DNA of 64,000 bases from Calycina herbarum (GCA_001414485.1 LLEY01000073.1:124001-188000); one strand, 5' to 3'; numbered from the stretch's first letter, positions 1 through 12,049 are shown. Numbers and translations are program-made. The notes: a model not told the origin generated them from the sequence alone.

Positions 1-636
1 ATCGCAAAAATCGCTCGCGCGAATGGGAATTGGGGTTTGTTTGGTTTGCTTTTTGGTTTGGGTCTTCTCTTTATCGGCATGGATGCATACAGACAGAAAA
101 AATAAGAATAAAAGGCCGCGAGGCTAGGAAAAGCGTGTTTTAGATTGAGTTATTATCTTTACAGATGAGGAGTTGTTTGGGAATGGGGAGTACAACTTTT
201 TTTGGGGGGTTTGGGAATGGAATAGATATTGAGAGAAATTGAAATGAATGGGCCTTCTTTTTATTTGAGCTTCTTCTGTAGGCTTTTGTGAATGAATACT
301 AGTGGACTTGAACTTCTACACAAAAGTGTTGAAGGCGTTGTTTTAGAGTACAAGTTGAGAGTCAATATTGCCTTGAAAATTCCGACAGTCACAAAGCTAC
401 ATGGGGCTTGGAAACCATTGGGAAATATGCTATCACAACCATCGCGGTTAGTGTGTTCAACTATTAGACATCTACAAAATAGGAAGACAATTTTGAACTT
501 TGAAGTATTTTACGATTGTAATACTTCAAAAGAAATGTTCTATCACAAGTATCGCTGTTAGTACGTTCAATTATTAAAAATATATGAACTAGATAATATA
601 TTTGAGAGTTTTAATAATAATAAGAGTATTGCTATC
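1..636. other. Non-genic, degenerate duplicated sequence
   Basis: No coding region can be supported here; the longest open frame (292-561) has no recognisable domain and no partner exon. Parts of it (for example around 160-180 and 370-430) resemble sequence at about 9.9-10.3 kb, and both copies lie just upstream of a copy of the same TIR element, so this looks like old duplicated intergenic DNA. Confidence 0.45.
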
Positions 637-1318
637 TACGGCATCCCAGTCGCACCAAAAAGTCGGATTGACTAAATCGCAAATAGCAAATCGCAAATCG
701 CAAATCGCAAAGTGTTACTTTCTATAAGTATAAAATAGTTAAATTCCTTTACCCTCGTTCTCCCCTCTCCCCCTCTCTCTTACTACTCTACACCTGTAAA
801 GCTATCTATATTAAGACTGAATAGTCTCCTCTATAAGATAACAAGTATCACGTGTATAGCGTGACATCGCCCCCTCGCTCTATCGCCTCTTCACTGTTGC
901 TGTCGCCTCCTTACTATTACCTAGCTATTGTATTGCTTTCTTACTATTATTTCTAGATAAATAATAGAGAGAGGGAGAGAGGGTAAGAGGGGGGGATTGA
1001 TTGCTACTTTCTTAAACTCCCCTTACCTTATGCTAGGAAAAACTTTCCACTGAAATGCTTGCTTACTAGCCTTGCCCTCTCTCCCCATCTCCTCTATACA
1101 CTTACCTATATACAATGTATAGAAGAAGGGAAAGAGTAGTAAGAGAGAGAGAAAGAGGTATTGTAATGCTCTCCTATCTCTTTTATAAAGGGATAGAATA
1201 AGCTTAGGGGCTTAAATAACCATTATAGAGTTCTACTAAATACTTGACTTTTGCGATTTGCGATTTACGATTTGCGATTTGGTCGATTCCGACTTTTTGG
1301 TGTATCTGGGACGCCCTA
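637..1318. mobile_element. Non-autonomous TIR element (MITE-like), copy 1
   Basis: Long imperfect terminal inverted repeats face each other: the left arm (about 639-713) begins CGGCATCCCAG and carries ACCAAAAAGTCGG followed by tandem GCAAATC heptamers; the right arm (about 1248-1316) is its reverse complement, with CGATTTG heptamers, CCGACTTTTTGGT and GGGACGCCC. TA dinucleotides sit at both edges, fitting a Tc1/mariner-type target duplication. The roughly 680-bp interior is AT-rich and non-coding. A second copy with the same arms is at 10404-10866. Exact ends are inferred from the point where the arms stop matching. Confidence 0.75.
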
Positions 1319-2689
1319 CTATAACAATGTTCGACTATTGCTTTGTTTTTGAAGAGTATATAGAGTTTCAGTATAAGAATGTGTTATTGCTTAGAGCTGG
1401 AGGGTATTTTAATGGGTTTAAGTTGAAAATTTCTTGCGATTTTTCTTTTATCGACACTGGAACGAAAATTGGACTCTAAAACTCGAACAAAACGAATGAA
1501 CGAATGGAAGGGGGTTACTGGATTTCAACAGAGACAAATGATTGTTTTCTTCTGCTTTGTGATGGGTAACCTGTAAATAGCACAACTTGACGGTGTCTAT
1601 TCACAGGCTACCTACAAATAGCCAACCCTCCATTCCTAGGCAACCTAGAATCGGTAAACCTACTCTTTCTAAAGAATAATGAAATAAAATGGCTGCCCTG
1701 ATTTATCTTGAACGGTGGACACGGCTGATATCTTTCTGGGATCAGTATTATTTTCTTTAAGTCGCTTCCTCCTCATCTAAAATTTCTGCTGCTTGGTTAC
1801 GGCTTAGGCTGTGGCGTGTTAAACTTTCCTGGTTTTGGGATATATTGTTCTTGTACTGAAAAGGATGAGAATGTAGTTGTTGGAGATGAATGGGGTTTCG
1901 ACAGTAAATTCCCTGTTTTGCTTGAGAACTATCTAGTCTAAGTAACCGTCGAAACTTTATTCAATTCTCCTTTCTTCCATTCAGTCCCTCTGTTCAAGTT
2001 GTAATGATTACCTTTTCGCATCGTCAAGGATCTACTTATTTACTCTAGGCCTCTAGGATTTTATACTTCTTACTTCTCAGCTTCTATACTACGCTTTTCT
2101 ATATATTCTAGAATACTTTACTCTCGTACTTTCGCTCTTAAAGCTAATAAAAGAAGATAAAAAAGAAGAGAAAGTAATCGCGATTATAAGAGTAGGAGAT
2201 TATATAAAGCGTTTATATCTCGTTTATCTTTTCTAAAATATAATAGCAAGAAGAGAAAGGTTATATAAACACTTAAAATAATATAGTAATTATAAGAGTC
2301 TATCTAATCCCTTCTTTTCTTACTACTTTCTTATTTTAGTTTTTTATCTCTTAGTTAAAAGAGCGATAGATAATATTAGTATATTTAAGAGTAAATAGTA
2401 GAAATACGTAACCTCTTACTTAAGATCTATTTAAGTATATATAATAGCTAGCTTTACTTAGTATATATAAATAATAATATACTCTTCTTATATTACTTTT
2501 ATAACTACTAAGTTATACTAATAGATAAGAAGAGAAGTAAGTAGCTAGAAAGATATATTATATATAAGAAAAAGTAGAAAGTAGAATAGAAACAAGTCTA
2601 GACTTTAGCTAGAATACTAGAATACTAGTACTTAGATAATATTTTAAATTATCTAGTAATTAAAAACTTATAATTAGTAAGTCTATTTT
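1319..2689. other. Non-genic, increasingly AT-rich sequence
   Basis: No gene is supported. The stretch passes from ordinary intergenic DNA into AT-rich sequence after about 2040. The short passage at 1565-1625 (TAACCTGTAAATAGC, CTACCTACAAATAGCC) has relatives at about 12580-12610, suggesting another small dispersed repeat that I cannot delimit. Confidence 0.4.
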
Positions 2690-3660
2690 ATATTCTCTAT
2701 TCTATATTATATTTATTCTCTCTATTTTTAACTAATTTTAAGAAAATAAATAGCTATTAGAAAAACCTTAGAAATAAGAGTAAAGAGATTTAGAAGAGAT
2801 AGTACTAGTAAGCTATTTTAATTATTTTAATTCTACTATTTAGTTTAAATTAGAATAGTTAAGTAATTAAACTAAAATAAGTATACTAAAGAGAAAGAAG
2901 AAAATAGTACTAGTAAACTTCTTAGATTTACTTTTTTCTTCTATTTATTTTAAAGAATATTAATTAATAAATTATATTAGAAAAGAGTAAGTAAAAAGAG
3001 TTAGAATATTTTAAAGAAATAGTAGTAGTAAGCTTTTTAGAGTAATTTAATTCTTCTAGAGAAGATTAATAAATAAATAAAGTTATCTAAAGCTTAGTAA
3101 AGAGAGAGAAGAAGTCTTAAAGAAGTAGTACTAGTAAGCTATTCTAATTACTTTGAATATTCTATCTATTTTAAAGAAGATTAATTAATAAATAAAGTTA
3201 GAAAAAGCTTTCTAAAGAAAAAGAATAAGTTTTAAAGAGAAAGTACTAGTAAGTAATCTAGATTATTTTATTTCTTCTATCTATTTTAAGAAATAATAAT
3301 AAATAAATTATATTAGAAGAAGTTTACTAAAGAGAAAGAAGAAGTCTAAGAGAGATAGTACTAGTAAGCTTTTAAAGTAATTTACTTCTTTTATTTATTT
3401 TAAAAAAGATTAATAAATAAATAAAGTTATATAAATAGAAAGAAGACTTAGAAGAGAATAGTACTACAAAGTCTCTTAGATTTCTTTAAGTCTTCTATCT
3501 ATTTTAGAGAATATAAATTAATATATTAAGTTATAATAATCTTAATAAGAAGAAAATAGTTAAAGAGAGATAGTATTAGTAAGTCTTTTAAAGTAATTTA
3601 CTTCTTTTATTTATATTATAAAAAGATTCAGAAATAAACTATTATAGAATAAGATAACTA
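2690..3660. repeat. Decayed satellite, about 110-bp period
   Basis: A motif close to AGTACTAGTAAGC recurs at about 2801, 2905, 3021, 3126, 3242, 3357, 3460 and 3571, which gives spacings of 103-116 bp. Each unit also shows a TTCTTCTATCTATTTTAA-like segment and a run of AATAAATAAA. The sequence is almost entirely A/T and highly diverged between units, as expected for RIP-mutated tandem DNA. The Fot1-like transposon at 3739-5581 is inserted in the last units, because satellite-like sequence resumes after 5583. Confidence 0.75.
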
Positions 3661-3738
3661 AAGAAATAGATAGAGATCTATTCTAAGAATTCTTATAAGC
3701 TTTTATTAATATCTTGACTTCTTAATCTATTTTAAATA

Positions 3739-5581
3739 ACGTAGTTTATCACCGAGTAGCGTATATTACTAAGTAGTACACTTTCCTCTACTTTACTACC
3801 TACTAACTTTAATACGCGTTTTCTTAACAACTAACTATAGAAATCTAAACCTAAGAAGCACGAATTATCCTAGCTATCGAGGCTATTCGAATATCTAAAA
3901 AACTTAGTCGTTACTCTACTATAAAAATCTACAAAGTCCTTAAAATAACACTTCGATATAGAATAGCTAGCTAAACCTATTACCTTAAAACTAAACCTAA
4001 TTATTATAAATTAAACGACTTAGAGAAGAAGACACTTGTTTAATATATACTTAATCTAGATATAAGAGGATTTGCCTCTTAACTAGCTAGTATAGAAGAT
4101 ATAGCGAATTATATTCTTAAATCGCGGGGGGGAAAACGCGTTAGTAAGCTCTAAGTATATTAATTCGTATAACGTCGACTAGAATTAAAGACACGTTTAA
4201 TCGCGTTTATAACTTTCAAAGAGCCTTATACGAAGATCTAGAGCTTATTAGCGCGTAGTTTCGACTTATAGAGAATATAAGAGCAAAATATAGTGTTTTA
4301 GACTACGACTTTTATAACTTTAATAAGACAGGGTTTATAATAGGAATTATCTGCCTAGTAATAGTTATAACTTACGCTAATCGACGTAGTAGAGGCAAGG
4401 CAGTTCAGCCTAGTAATCGGGAATAGGCTATAGTAATTGCTTATATTAATAGCGAGAGTCGGGACGTACCTCTGTTTTTAGTAGTTTAAGAGAAGAATTA
4501 TCTCGCGAATTAGTATACTAAGAGTAGCCTTCTACACGACTAGGTTATTAAACCTATAAGTAATAAATAGACCGATAATAAGACAGGCCTAGAATAGCTA
4601 TAATACTTTGATAAATATACTCGTGGTTACGCGAAAGAGCTATATTAAATACTAGTATTAGATAGATATAAGAGTTATAAATCAGCTGTATTTTAAGAGT
4701 ATTATAAAGCTAATAATATTATTACTCTTTACCTACCTTCTTATTCCTCTTATTTAACCTAGCTACTCGACGTTAGGTGTTTTAGTATTCTTAAACGTAT
4801 ATATAGACGTTAAATTAAGACCTTTATTAAAGCTTATATTAACTATATTACTAAGGTCGAGTTCTTTTTAGTCTTTCACGTAGCTTATAAGCAATTAATA
4901 ACAACTTAAAACGCCTAGGCTAGATTCCGCAGAGCTGGCTTAGTATCTTTTAATCTCTAGGCTATAATATTAAAGCTTGATATCCGATTACGAACTCCTA
5001 TACCTACTAGACCCCCCTCTACAGCCGCTAACTCTTAGGTCTTATAGACCCCTCGTAACCTAACTAACGCTCTTTTATAAACAACTTTAGTTAAGAATCG
5101 TATTTCACGCTATTAAGGAAGCTCGCTAACCCCTATTTTCGAGACTATAGCTATATTAGCAAAGGGTATAGAGCTATTAGCTTATAAGATAACTTTGTTA
5201 TTAGCCGAAGTCTATACTCTTTATAAGGCAAATAAAGCACTTAGCAAGCGCTATAGAGCTAAAAAGACTCGGGTCTGTTAAGAAGGTGTACTTAATATAG
5301 AGGATATATAGAACGTATTAGCTTAAAAGAAGGCAAAGGAACAGGCTCGACGCGACAAGTGTTCTAAGAGAGGTAGGTAAAATAAGAGGCAAACCTCTAG
5401 GCGACGGTGTAGCACTTATAGAAAGACTAGTTATAATATACGAACTTATTAAGAGGTTATAGATATATCTAGTTTATTAGATTCCGAGTAGTTTTAATTA
5501 ATATTATTTGTTATAGTTGATTAATCTGATATTAAAGTAGTAGAGTAGGGGGAAAGTACGCTACTCGGTGATAAACCACGT
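3739..5581 (+). mobile_element. RIP-degraded Fot1/pogo-family DNA transposon
   Basis: Terminal inverted repeats of 25 bp (3739-3763 and 5557-5581; ACGTRGTTTATCACCGAGTAGCGTA) differ at one position and are flanked by TA on both sides, the hallmark of Tc1/mariner/pogo insertions. The length of 1.84 kb is typical of Fot1-like elements. The plus-strand interior still shows a readable but stop-riddled pogo transposase (separate entry). The abundance of TA and the many stops point to RIP. It interrupts a satellite array. Confidence 0.88.
3860..5480 (+). pseudogene. Fot1/pogo-like transposase remnant
   Basis: Translating the plus strand across its stops shows, in order, a helix-turn-helix-like segment (YKVPETTLR-like, near 3925-3960), the TLVQYILNLDIRGF-like segment of the CENP-B/pogo DNA-binding region (near 4035-4075), a DYDFYNFNKTGF-like segment (near 4300-4335; family consensus NFDETGF, first catalytic Asp), and a segment near 4630-4800 with VLDRYESYKS and LPSYSSYLTQLLDV, matching the DGHGSH and LQPLD blocks of the DDE domain. 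Numerous TAA/TAG codons interrupt every frame, so it cannot make transposase. Confidence 0.82.
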
Positions 5582-5974
5582 TATATTAATAAATAAATAA
5601 TAATAGAAATAGCTTAAAAAGTAATTCTTATAAGCTTCTACTTATATATTAAGTTCTCTTACTATTGAAAAGAAATAATACTCTTTCTAATAAACTATTA
5701 AGCTCTATAATAATAGTACTTTTAAGGTTATTATCTTCTTAAGTAATAAGAGCTTTCTTAATCTTAGTAATTATAAACGTCGGCGTATATGAAATTCTAA
5801 GATATATCTTTTGTAATAAATAATCTAGCTTATTACCTCTTTACTAATCCTCTCTATCCCCGGGTTTAAACCTCTCTATCTCTCTATTTCTACACTCTTC
5901 TCTCTACTATCTCGTCTCCTCCGATATACAGCATTTCGTCTCTTTCTCTAATATGCTCTTTATTAGCAATTTCG

Positions 5975-6769
5975 TTACTTTCTACTCAGAAAAATCTCCC
6001 TACCCCCATCCTGGGTTAAGGTTGTATAAACTGGTGTTGCTGTTGTGCCCTTCGTAGATTTAAGACGATTTAGAGTCCAGGCGTGGAGATCGCGAGCAGA
6101 GAAATTGTTTGTAGGAGGGCTTTTCAAGATCTCTATTAGAGAATTCGTAAAGGATTTAGGGCCCGGTCCAAAGGTGTTTTCATTACATCCACAAGCTGAA
6201 ATCACGGCCGTGACAACACCGGTTTCGTCGATTCTCCCTACAACGCCAGCATCGCAGCAATCATATATCATTAGGGCGTCGGAGGTGGAGTTCGTGACGA
6301 TATCATGCACGATTGTGCTCGAAAAGTCGGGGCAGCTGTCATCACTTCTTCTATTATAGAAATTAGCTGGCTGTCTTTCAAAGTTTGGAGTTTCTGTGAC
6401 TTACGCTGCGAACATCAACGTCTTGTCGTCGCTCAAGTAGCCGTGACCGGTATAAATAAAGATCCAAAGGATCTCTGGACCGTCATGGTCTTCCATTTCG
6501 ATTTGAAGGCATTCGGCTACCTGCTCCGCCGGTTCGTCTACGAATTCTTCTTCGGAAATTTCAAGCTGGCTGACTCGGTAACCATATTCCTGGGTGAAAA
6601 CCCTGCGTAGGGCACCTATCTCCTTTTCGTGATTGAGGTCTTCGTTTTCCCAATTCAAAATAAAGACATTGACTTCTGCATAACCTCGTACATCCTTCGG
6701 GCGCTTGTTCTCCTCCTCCAATCGTTCTTGGGGCGTTTCAGGCATTGAAGCTCCGCTGGCGGTATTCAT
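5975..6769 (-). CDS. Caspase-like (C14) peptidase domain protein
   Basis: Two exons, complement(5975-6350, 6405-6769), with a 54-nt intron (GTAAGT...CTAATTTC...TAG); total 741 nt, 246 aa. The ATG at 6769 is chosen because the longer upstream frame begins only with a GTG codon. The exon junction restores one frame across the conserved core. The predicted catalytic His lies in YTGHGY (H109) and the Cys in YDCCDAG (C154); the usual form in fungal caspase-like domains is DCCHAG, so an Asp follows the Cys here. Downstream segments (ISACGCNENTFGPGPKSFTN, and a C-terminal TPVYTTLTQDGGREIFL) fit fungal C14-like domains found alone or fused to NLR proteins. It probably acts in the cytoplasm in programmed cell death or non-self response; this is inferred from family. 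It stands next to RIP-degraded repeats but has no stop inside. Confidence 0.8.
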
Positions 6770-7792
6770 TTTGGAAAGAGCAACGGGGAATTGGTATGCG
6801 GGAGGACCGTAGTAGTGGAAAATGGAATGGGTTTTGGAATTGGGAGTGGAACGGCGGCGAGAATTGAGAAGAGCAGTGTGCGAATTTTTACCTACTGTAC
6901 AGCACGGACACACTCGATTCCTACTATCAAGGTGGTAAACCACAAGAAAATTGCAAGAGTCAAAAGAGCGAATTGCCTGTCTTTAGGTTAACTCCTTGAC
7001 TAATTTCACAGCAACCATGTTACCTTCCTCTCAAATATCTTTATTTCTTAGAAAAAGTCCTTAAACTACTTGCTCGATCCATATGGAATCAGGGTACAGT
7101 TTAAGGATGAGGCACAATTCTTCAAAGCCATCTCCAAACCGCATATTTTAAGGCAATACTCTTTTATTGACCGCAAGGAAATCGAATATCAGATAACTGG
7201 CAATTGAGCTGATAGGACAGCATACATAAATTGGCCAATGCCACTCTCTTCACTACCAGCGACCTATTGAGGAAAATATTGGAATGATTGTTGGTGAATG
7301 AAGCCTAACTAGGAAAGTGCAAGATTTACGCGAGAGCGCAAAGCGCACAACCGAGAAATTAGGAAGTCAAAATCAAAATTGTGCAATAGGCTCGGTGATC
7401 TTGATAACTAAATAGCCCAGAAGAGAACCTTTGGAGTTGGAGGCCTGCTACTTACGAGTAGCTCGTAGACTTGCAAGGATAGCAGCATGGACCTGAGGAG
7501 GCTCAAGCTAGTATGGCCTCGAACTATTGCGGACATCAAAGTCCGCAAGGTGCAAAAATTAGCAGAATACACCCCAAACTTAACTCTTCATAATTTCTTG
7601 AGAATAGAACAGACCACGGGGGGGGAGCAGCTATAGCGATTAGAGCCATAATAGGGGCCTTTCAACACCTCTCGGTTCACAAGGCGTAAAGTCCGACCTC
7701 CGACGGCCTTTAAATTACAGCCTTGCGATAATCGAGCCCAGGTATTTCGGCAGCAAGAGTCCCATCGCCCTCTAAAGGCACCACACACATGT
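6770..7792. other. Intergenic, no gene seen
   Basis: The region upstream of the caspase-like gene. Only short open frames with non-ATG starts occur. It should contain the caspase-like gene's promoter, but no specific element can be picked out. Confidence 0.4.
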
Positions 7793-8985
7793 ATGCCACT
7801 GATAAAGCTGCAGACCAAGCTCACCGCACTTCGATCCGACAACCACGAGTATCAGGACCCCGAACCCCCCTCAAGATTCAGACGCAGAATATCTAGGAAT
7901 CCCTTAATATGGCTACTAGACCTCTTCTCTTTTTCTGCCGAGCCACCCATGAAATTTCGATCCCCTCGTCTTAGCGCCATGACTACCACTGGAACGACAG
8001 CATGGGGAGTACGACATAGACGACTTCGAGGCATCGAATATTTCTGAGGCTACATGCAAGACATCCAAGGCCTCAATGGCATTCAAAAATTGGACTTCTG
8101 GAGATGGCGCGACAAAGACAATTGAAGGTGGGCAATAAGGACGCGGATAAGAGCATTCAAATGACAAAGATTACAGAAGACAATCAACGATACTACAAGG
8201 AAACCATCGGAATGGAGCCTCCAGCATATACGCGAGTTTACATGGAGGAGTCCATGGACATGTCGATCTGCCATCGAGACCTGGCCCATTTCAACACAAT
8301 CGCTCTCCTACCGATACTCAGCTACATCTGGTCGAACGCCCTCCCAGAAAACATATTTCCCTCGCCTCTTCTCCAGACCACGGCAGGATAGTAAGTGATG
8401 GATAGTATGCCGGCGATATTCTGCAAGGACACGTATAGTTGAACATACGAGCGTGGCGAGAATGAACGAGGCGCGGCGCTGAAACATTTGAAGGACATCT
8501 GCAAGAAATGGCATACAATTTTGGAGAAGGACACACTCTACTGGTCCGATTTCGTATACGCGAAGAGTTTGGCAATATTGAAGGGGCTTGTGCGATCGCG
8601 TCAGAGGACTACGACTTGACGAGTACGCGACAGCTTTTAATCGTGCCTGTTCTCGGTTGAAAGCCTTACACTGGTGATGAGAGGCTATAACCAAATAGGA
8701 TACAACAACTTTGTGCGCTACGTAAAAATTGCACGGACTGCAAACTTGAAACAGTTCGTTTTCTCCTTCCTAGGTTGAAAAATTTGAGATTGCAAAACTG
8801 GATATTAGGGAGATGAAGCAGACCCTTGGGTTTACCAAGGAAACCTAATATGCAAAACTTGTCAGAGAGCGAGCAGAAATATCTGGTGGTTCGAGAATAT
8901 CGCGCCGATAAATCATCAAGTTCCGTTGCCCTTTCATACGGTTGGACGGATGAATGTTTCAAATTCCATTCTGTGTGAGTGACTT
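7793..8985 (+). other. Possible decayed gene, unidentified
   Basis: Several short open frames on the plus strand look more protein-like than random: 8104-8391 (95 aa from an ATG, ending just before a GTAAGT), a frame near 8507-8660, and one near 8812-8979 ending in a segment that contains ALSYGWTDECFKF. They are in different frames and separated by stops, and no domain is recognisable. A pseudogene is the likeliest reading, but chance open frames cannot be excluded. Confidence 0.25.
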
Positions 8986-10403
8986 GGTCAAGGGATTTGG
9001 GCGACGACGATACGGAGTTTGAGTCGAGTGGATAACTTGGTCTGCATGCGTTGGCAGTACCCTGCTATCTCCTTACACGAATACTCGTATTGTTCCGGCC
9101 CTCTACCATTTATATCCACTTGAATATTGGTTGGTGGCATCGTGAATCTACGTTTGCTCCAAATTCTCTTTTGTGCTGTTCCGGATAAATTAAATCCCGA
9201 AATCCCGCTGATATCCGGTTTTGCCTAGGCTCTCTTCTACTTTGCTAGCTACTAGGATAATGAGAACGTTATAGGTTTAACTGGTTTTCACATTGCCTCT
9301 AGATTTTTGGTTTATGTACCTATACAAGAAGAGTTCAAAGAAATTGAAATGAATGGGGGGCTTTTTTATCAGAGCGTCTGTTTGAGTGTTTGTGAAAGGA
9401 CACAACATTCCACTGAATTCTATGCTAAAGTGCCCTGAGAGTGCGCTGTGAAAGAAGCAAATTGACTCAGCGTGTCGATGTAAAGGAATATCTAAGTGGG
9501 GAAAATTCAGTCGTTGGTTCGTGGAAACTGCGCTGCATATTATGGTGACTGAGAGTGGTTATACCAGGGAATTGAGTGCATAGAATTTCAATTGCTGGTT
9601 TTATGAAGTGAAACCGACAGTATGTCTTCTTTCGACGGTATTGCAGTTTTCTCAAAGTAGAATCATTAGCCTTTTATATACTTACATTGTTTGACTTCGG
9701 GTTAGTAGAATTCAGATACGTACCATTCTTCCTCCGCTGAGTCGGCTTTGATGTTGAGTGTCACTCGGCCGAGGACCGAGAGCCCTACCGTCGATGTGGG
9801 ATCCTGTCAGTACTGTTGTTAGTCTGACCTGTGAACTAGAACTGCACTTTTCATGTCATCTCTCGGAAGAATTCTGCTCAGTATTGCTTTAACAGTGTGG
9901 ATGAAAATTAATTTCTTTTCCTACTCAAAAGAGTTAAAGACATTGATTCAGAGTTCAAGTGGAGATTCGACAACACCTTGAAAACCGAGTCAGTCGCAAA
10001 TCCAAAAGGGTCTTGGAAAGTATTCGTAAATTATTGAATGATTTAAACAGAGATTCATTTTATTTGGGGAGGTGAAACCCTATTCCTCTCTTCTCTTAAG
10101 ATGTCGAAACTAAATCGTTGATAAAAGGGGAGGCTGGTTCGTGACTCTACAAGACGCAGTCAGTAGAAAGCAAATGGAAAAGTAACTAGGAAGGAAGTAT
10201 GAGATCCTTTACAACAACGTAGCATTGATGTAGCAAATAATAGAACATGGGGGATGATTTGTAAAGAACAAATTTTAGTTTGAGTCTTTACAGATGAGGA
10301 GTTCTTGCCTTTTAGGGTTTCGGGCATTAAGGAATGGAGGCTATTGGTTGGGATTGGAAATGAAATATATAGATTGAATAAAAAGGTATTATAACTTGGA
10401 TCT
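8986..10403. other. Intergenic, no gene seen
   Basis: No supported gene. Pieces (around 9340, 9930-10030 and 10280-10330) resemble the sequence at 160-430, upstream of the other copy of the TIR element. A GC-richer patch at about 9740-9800 is unexplained. Confidence 0.4.
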
Positions 10404-10866
10404 TACGGCATCCTAAATGTAGTACGCTCCAAAAATGACTAAATCGCAAAACGCAAATTGCAAATCGTAAATATTACCTTTTTAGCCTCTTGGACAAATT
10501 TTTAGCTAAATTCTCTTACTATCCTGCTATCTTGTTACCTTAGGTTGTTATCTTATACCTAGCTATAAATAGAGAAGTAGTTCTTTTATCTGTCGCCTTC
10601 TCGATGTCGTCTCCTCTCTTCTGGCGTATTCTTACTATTACACCGCCTTCTTAATGTTATTGCTCGGTAATAATAAGAGAAGGGAAGAGAGAGAGAGAAT
10701 CGGAGGAAAAGCTCTGTACCTAGATAATTAAGAGGGGAAATTGCTAGTTTCTCTTTTCTAGTTCTCTCTTAGGTTATAGTTAGATCGTAGAAACACTTTA
10801 TTTCTACTCTATGCAAAGCGGACTTTTTTAGTCGTTTTTGGAGCTTGGTATATTCGGGACGCCGTA
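10404..10866. mobile_element. Non-autonomous TIR element (MITE-like), copy 2
   Basis: Same family as 637-1318: the left arm (10404-10480) reads TACGGCATCC, then CTCCAAAAATGACTAAATCGC and degenerate GCAAATC heptamers; the right arm (about 10800-10866) is the inverse, with GTCGTTTTTGGAGC and GGGACGCCGTA. TA lies at both ends. It is about 463 bp, shorter than copy 1. Its right arm overlaps the 3' end of the amidoligase reading frame, whose final codons and stop (10809) are made of element sequence. Confidence 0.75.
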
Positions 10867-12049
10867 GATCTTGAGAGGTCTTGCAATGTTCTTTCGTAAA
10901 ACTCGGCTTCAGCAGGTCGGCCGATTGCTCTAAGGAGATCGATGACAGTAAAGTCATTGTCGTTAATGTAACTCCAGAGGAATTTATCAAGCTCGTCAGG
11001 GTCAACAGTATCCGCGAATTCAACGAGTCCTGCACACACATTAATCCAGTTAACAATACGCTCGGAACTCATTGTACCCTCATGACCACGGAATTCAATC
11101 GTAGCTTTGTCGGGGTCTAATGGTTCCATGAGGGGTTGAATATTATAAGCTAGGCGCCCACCTAAATCCGCGGCTTCCATTAAGTTTAGGATTTCAGCGG
11201 TCGTATTCTGATACCTAAGCTTTAGTAGTTTTTCTAAACCCATTCTCTTGCCTTCTGGAGTATAAGGTACAGCCCTGCCAAGTCTTGAATCAGAGTATAG
11301 GCCTTTACAGTATGGGTTTGCTCTCATGCGACGACTTTTTGGGTGCAAAATCTCAAGCCGCTCTTCAAAGGTCCATATGAGTGCAAATAGGTTACATAGA
11401 ACATATGGATGGAACGCTCTATAACCATTCCCAACATGTACATCTATTCAAAGTTAGTAAAAACAAATATAGGGAAAAGGGAAAACTTACGGAGTCCACA
11501 TGTAGCATTACAATGAAGACCGTATCGCGAGGCCAGCAATTGCGTAATACCACTTGCAAGTAAACGGGCTTCCTCTGTGTAGAAGAGCGGCGGGCTGCTA
11601 ACTTCAATTCCTACAAATTCATATTTCTCGTCCAGTGCTACCAAGCTCGCGTCATTTTCCACATACCAGGCCTCGACTTTAAAGTCTCTAGGCTCTTCCC
11701 GGGCATAATTAGCGCCTACTCCAGCGTTTTTAAGGGTGTGAGCGACGAGCTTCTGAGCTTCTCGCTTCTGGGCAAACCATGTATTGAAGTCTAGCTGCTC
11801 ATTAAAATCCAATTGTTCATCGGGTGTGACAATCCCATAGATCTGGCGAGGATTTTGGGTGTCGGCGTCGAGTCGTTGAAAAGCGAGGAAAAATTCAAGC
11901 TCAACTCCGAACGTGACTCGTTCAGGTTTACTTACCTTTTCCCATTTTGGCTATATCTTATATTCCTCGTAATGTTCGGGTAGTTCCTCCGCGGGGGGTG
12001 AGTTGTTGTCTTGTGTACTTTCAGGCATACTTTCTGCTTCTGGCAACAT
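10809..12049 (-). pseudogene. Amidoligase-family gene with in-frame stop and MITE-derived 3' end
   Basis: A putative amidoligase-type enzyme (ATP-grasp-like fold, glutamine-synthetase-related amide-bond ligase family seen in fungi and phages). The minus-strand frame runs from an ATG at 12049 and resumes after an in-frame TAG at 11951-11953; exon 1 then reaches 11491, a 47-nt intron (11444-11490, GTAAGT...ACTAAC...TAG) follows, and exon 2 is 11443-10809. Family landmarks are in order: VTFGVELEFFLA just after the stop, GIEVSSP, CGLHVHVG (formed exactly at the splice junction), TFEERLEILHP, NPYC and IEFRGHEGT. The stop precedes the whole domain and no other in-frame ATG restores it, so as sequenced the product is only 32 residues. 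CAG to TAG is a plausible origin. The last ~19 residues come from the TIR element. Alternatives are a sequencing error at 11951 or an unseen upstream exon. Confidence 0.75.

Noticed and set aside
292..561. 89-aa open frame near the left edge
   Set aside because: No domain, no splice partner, in a diverged duplicated intergenic stretch.
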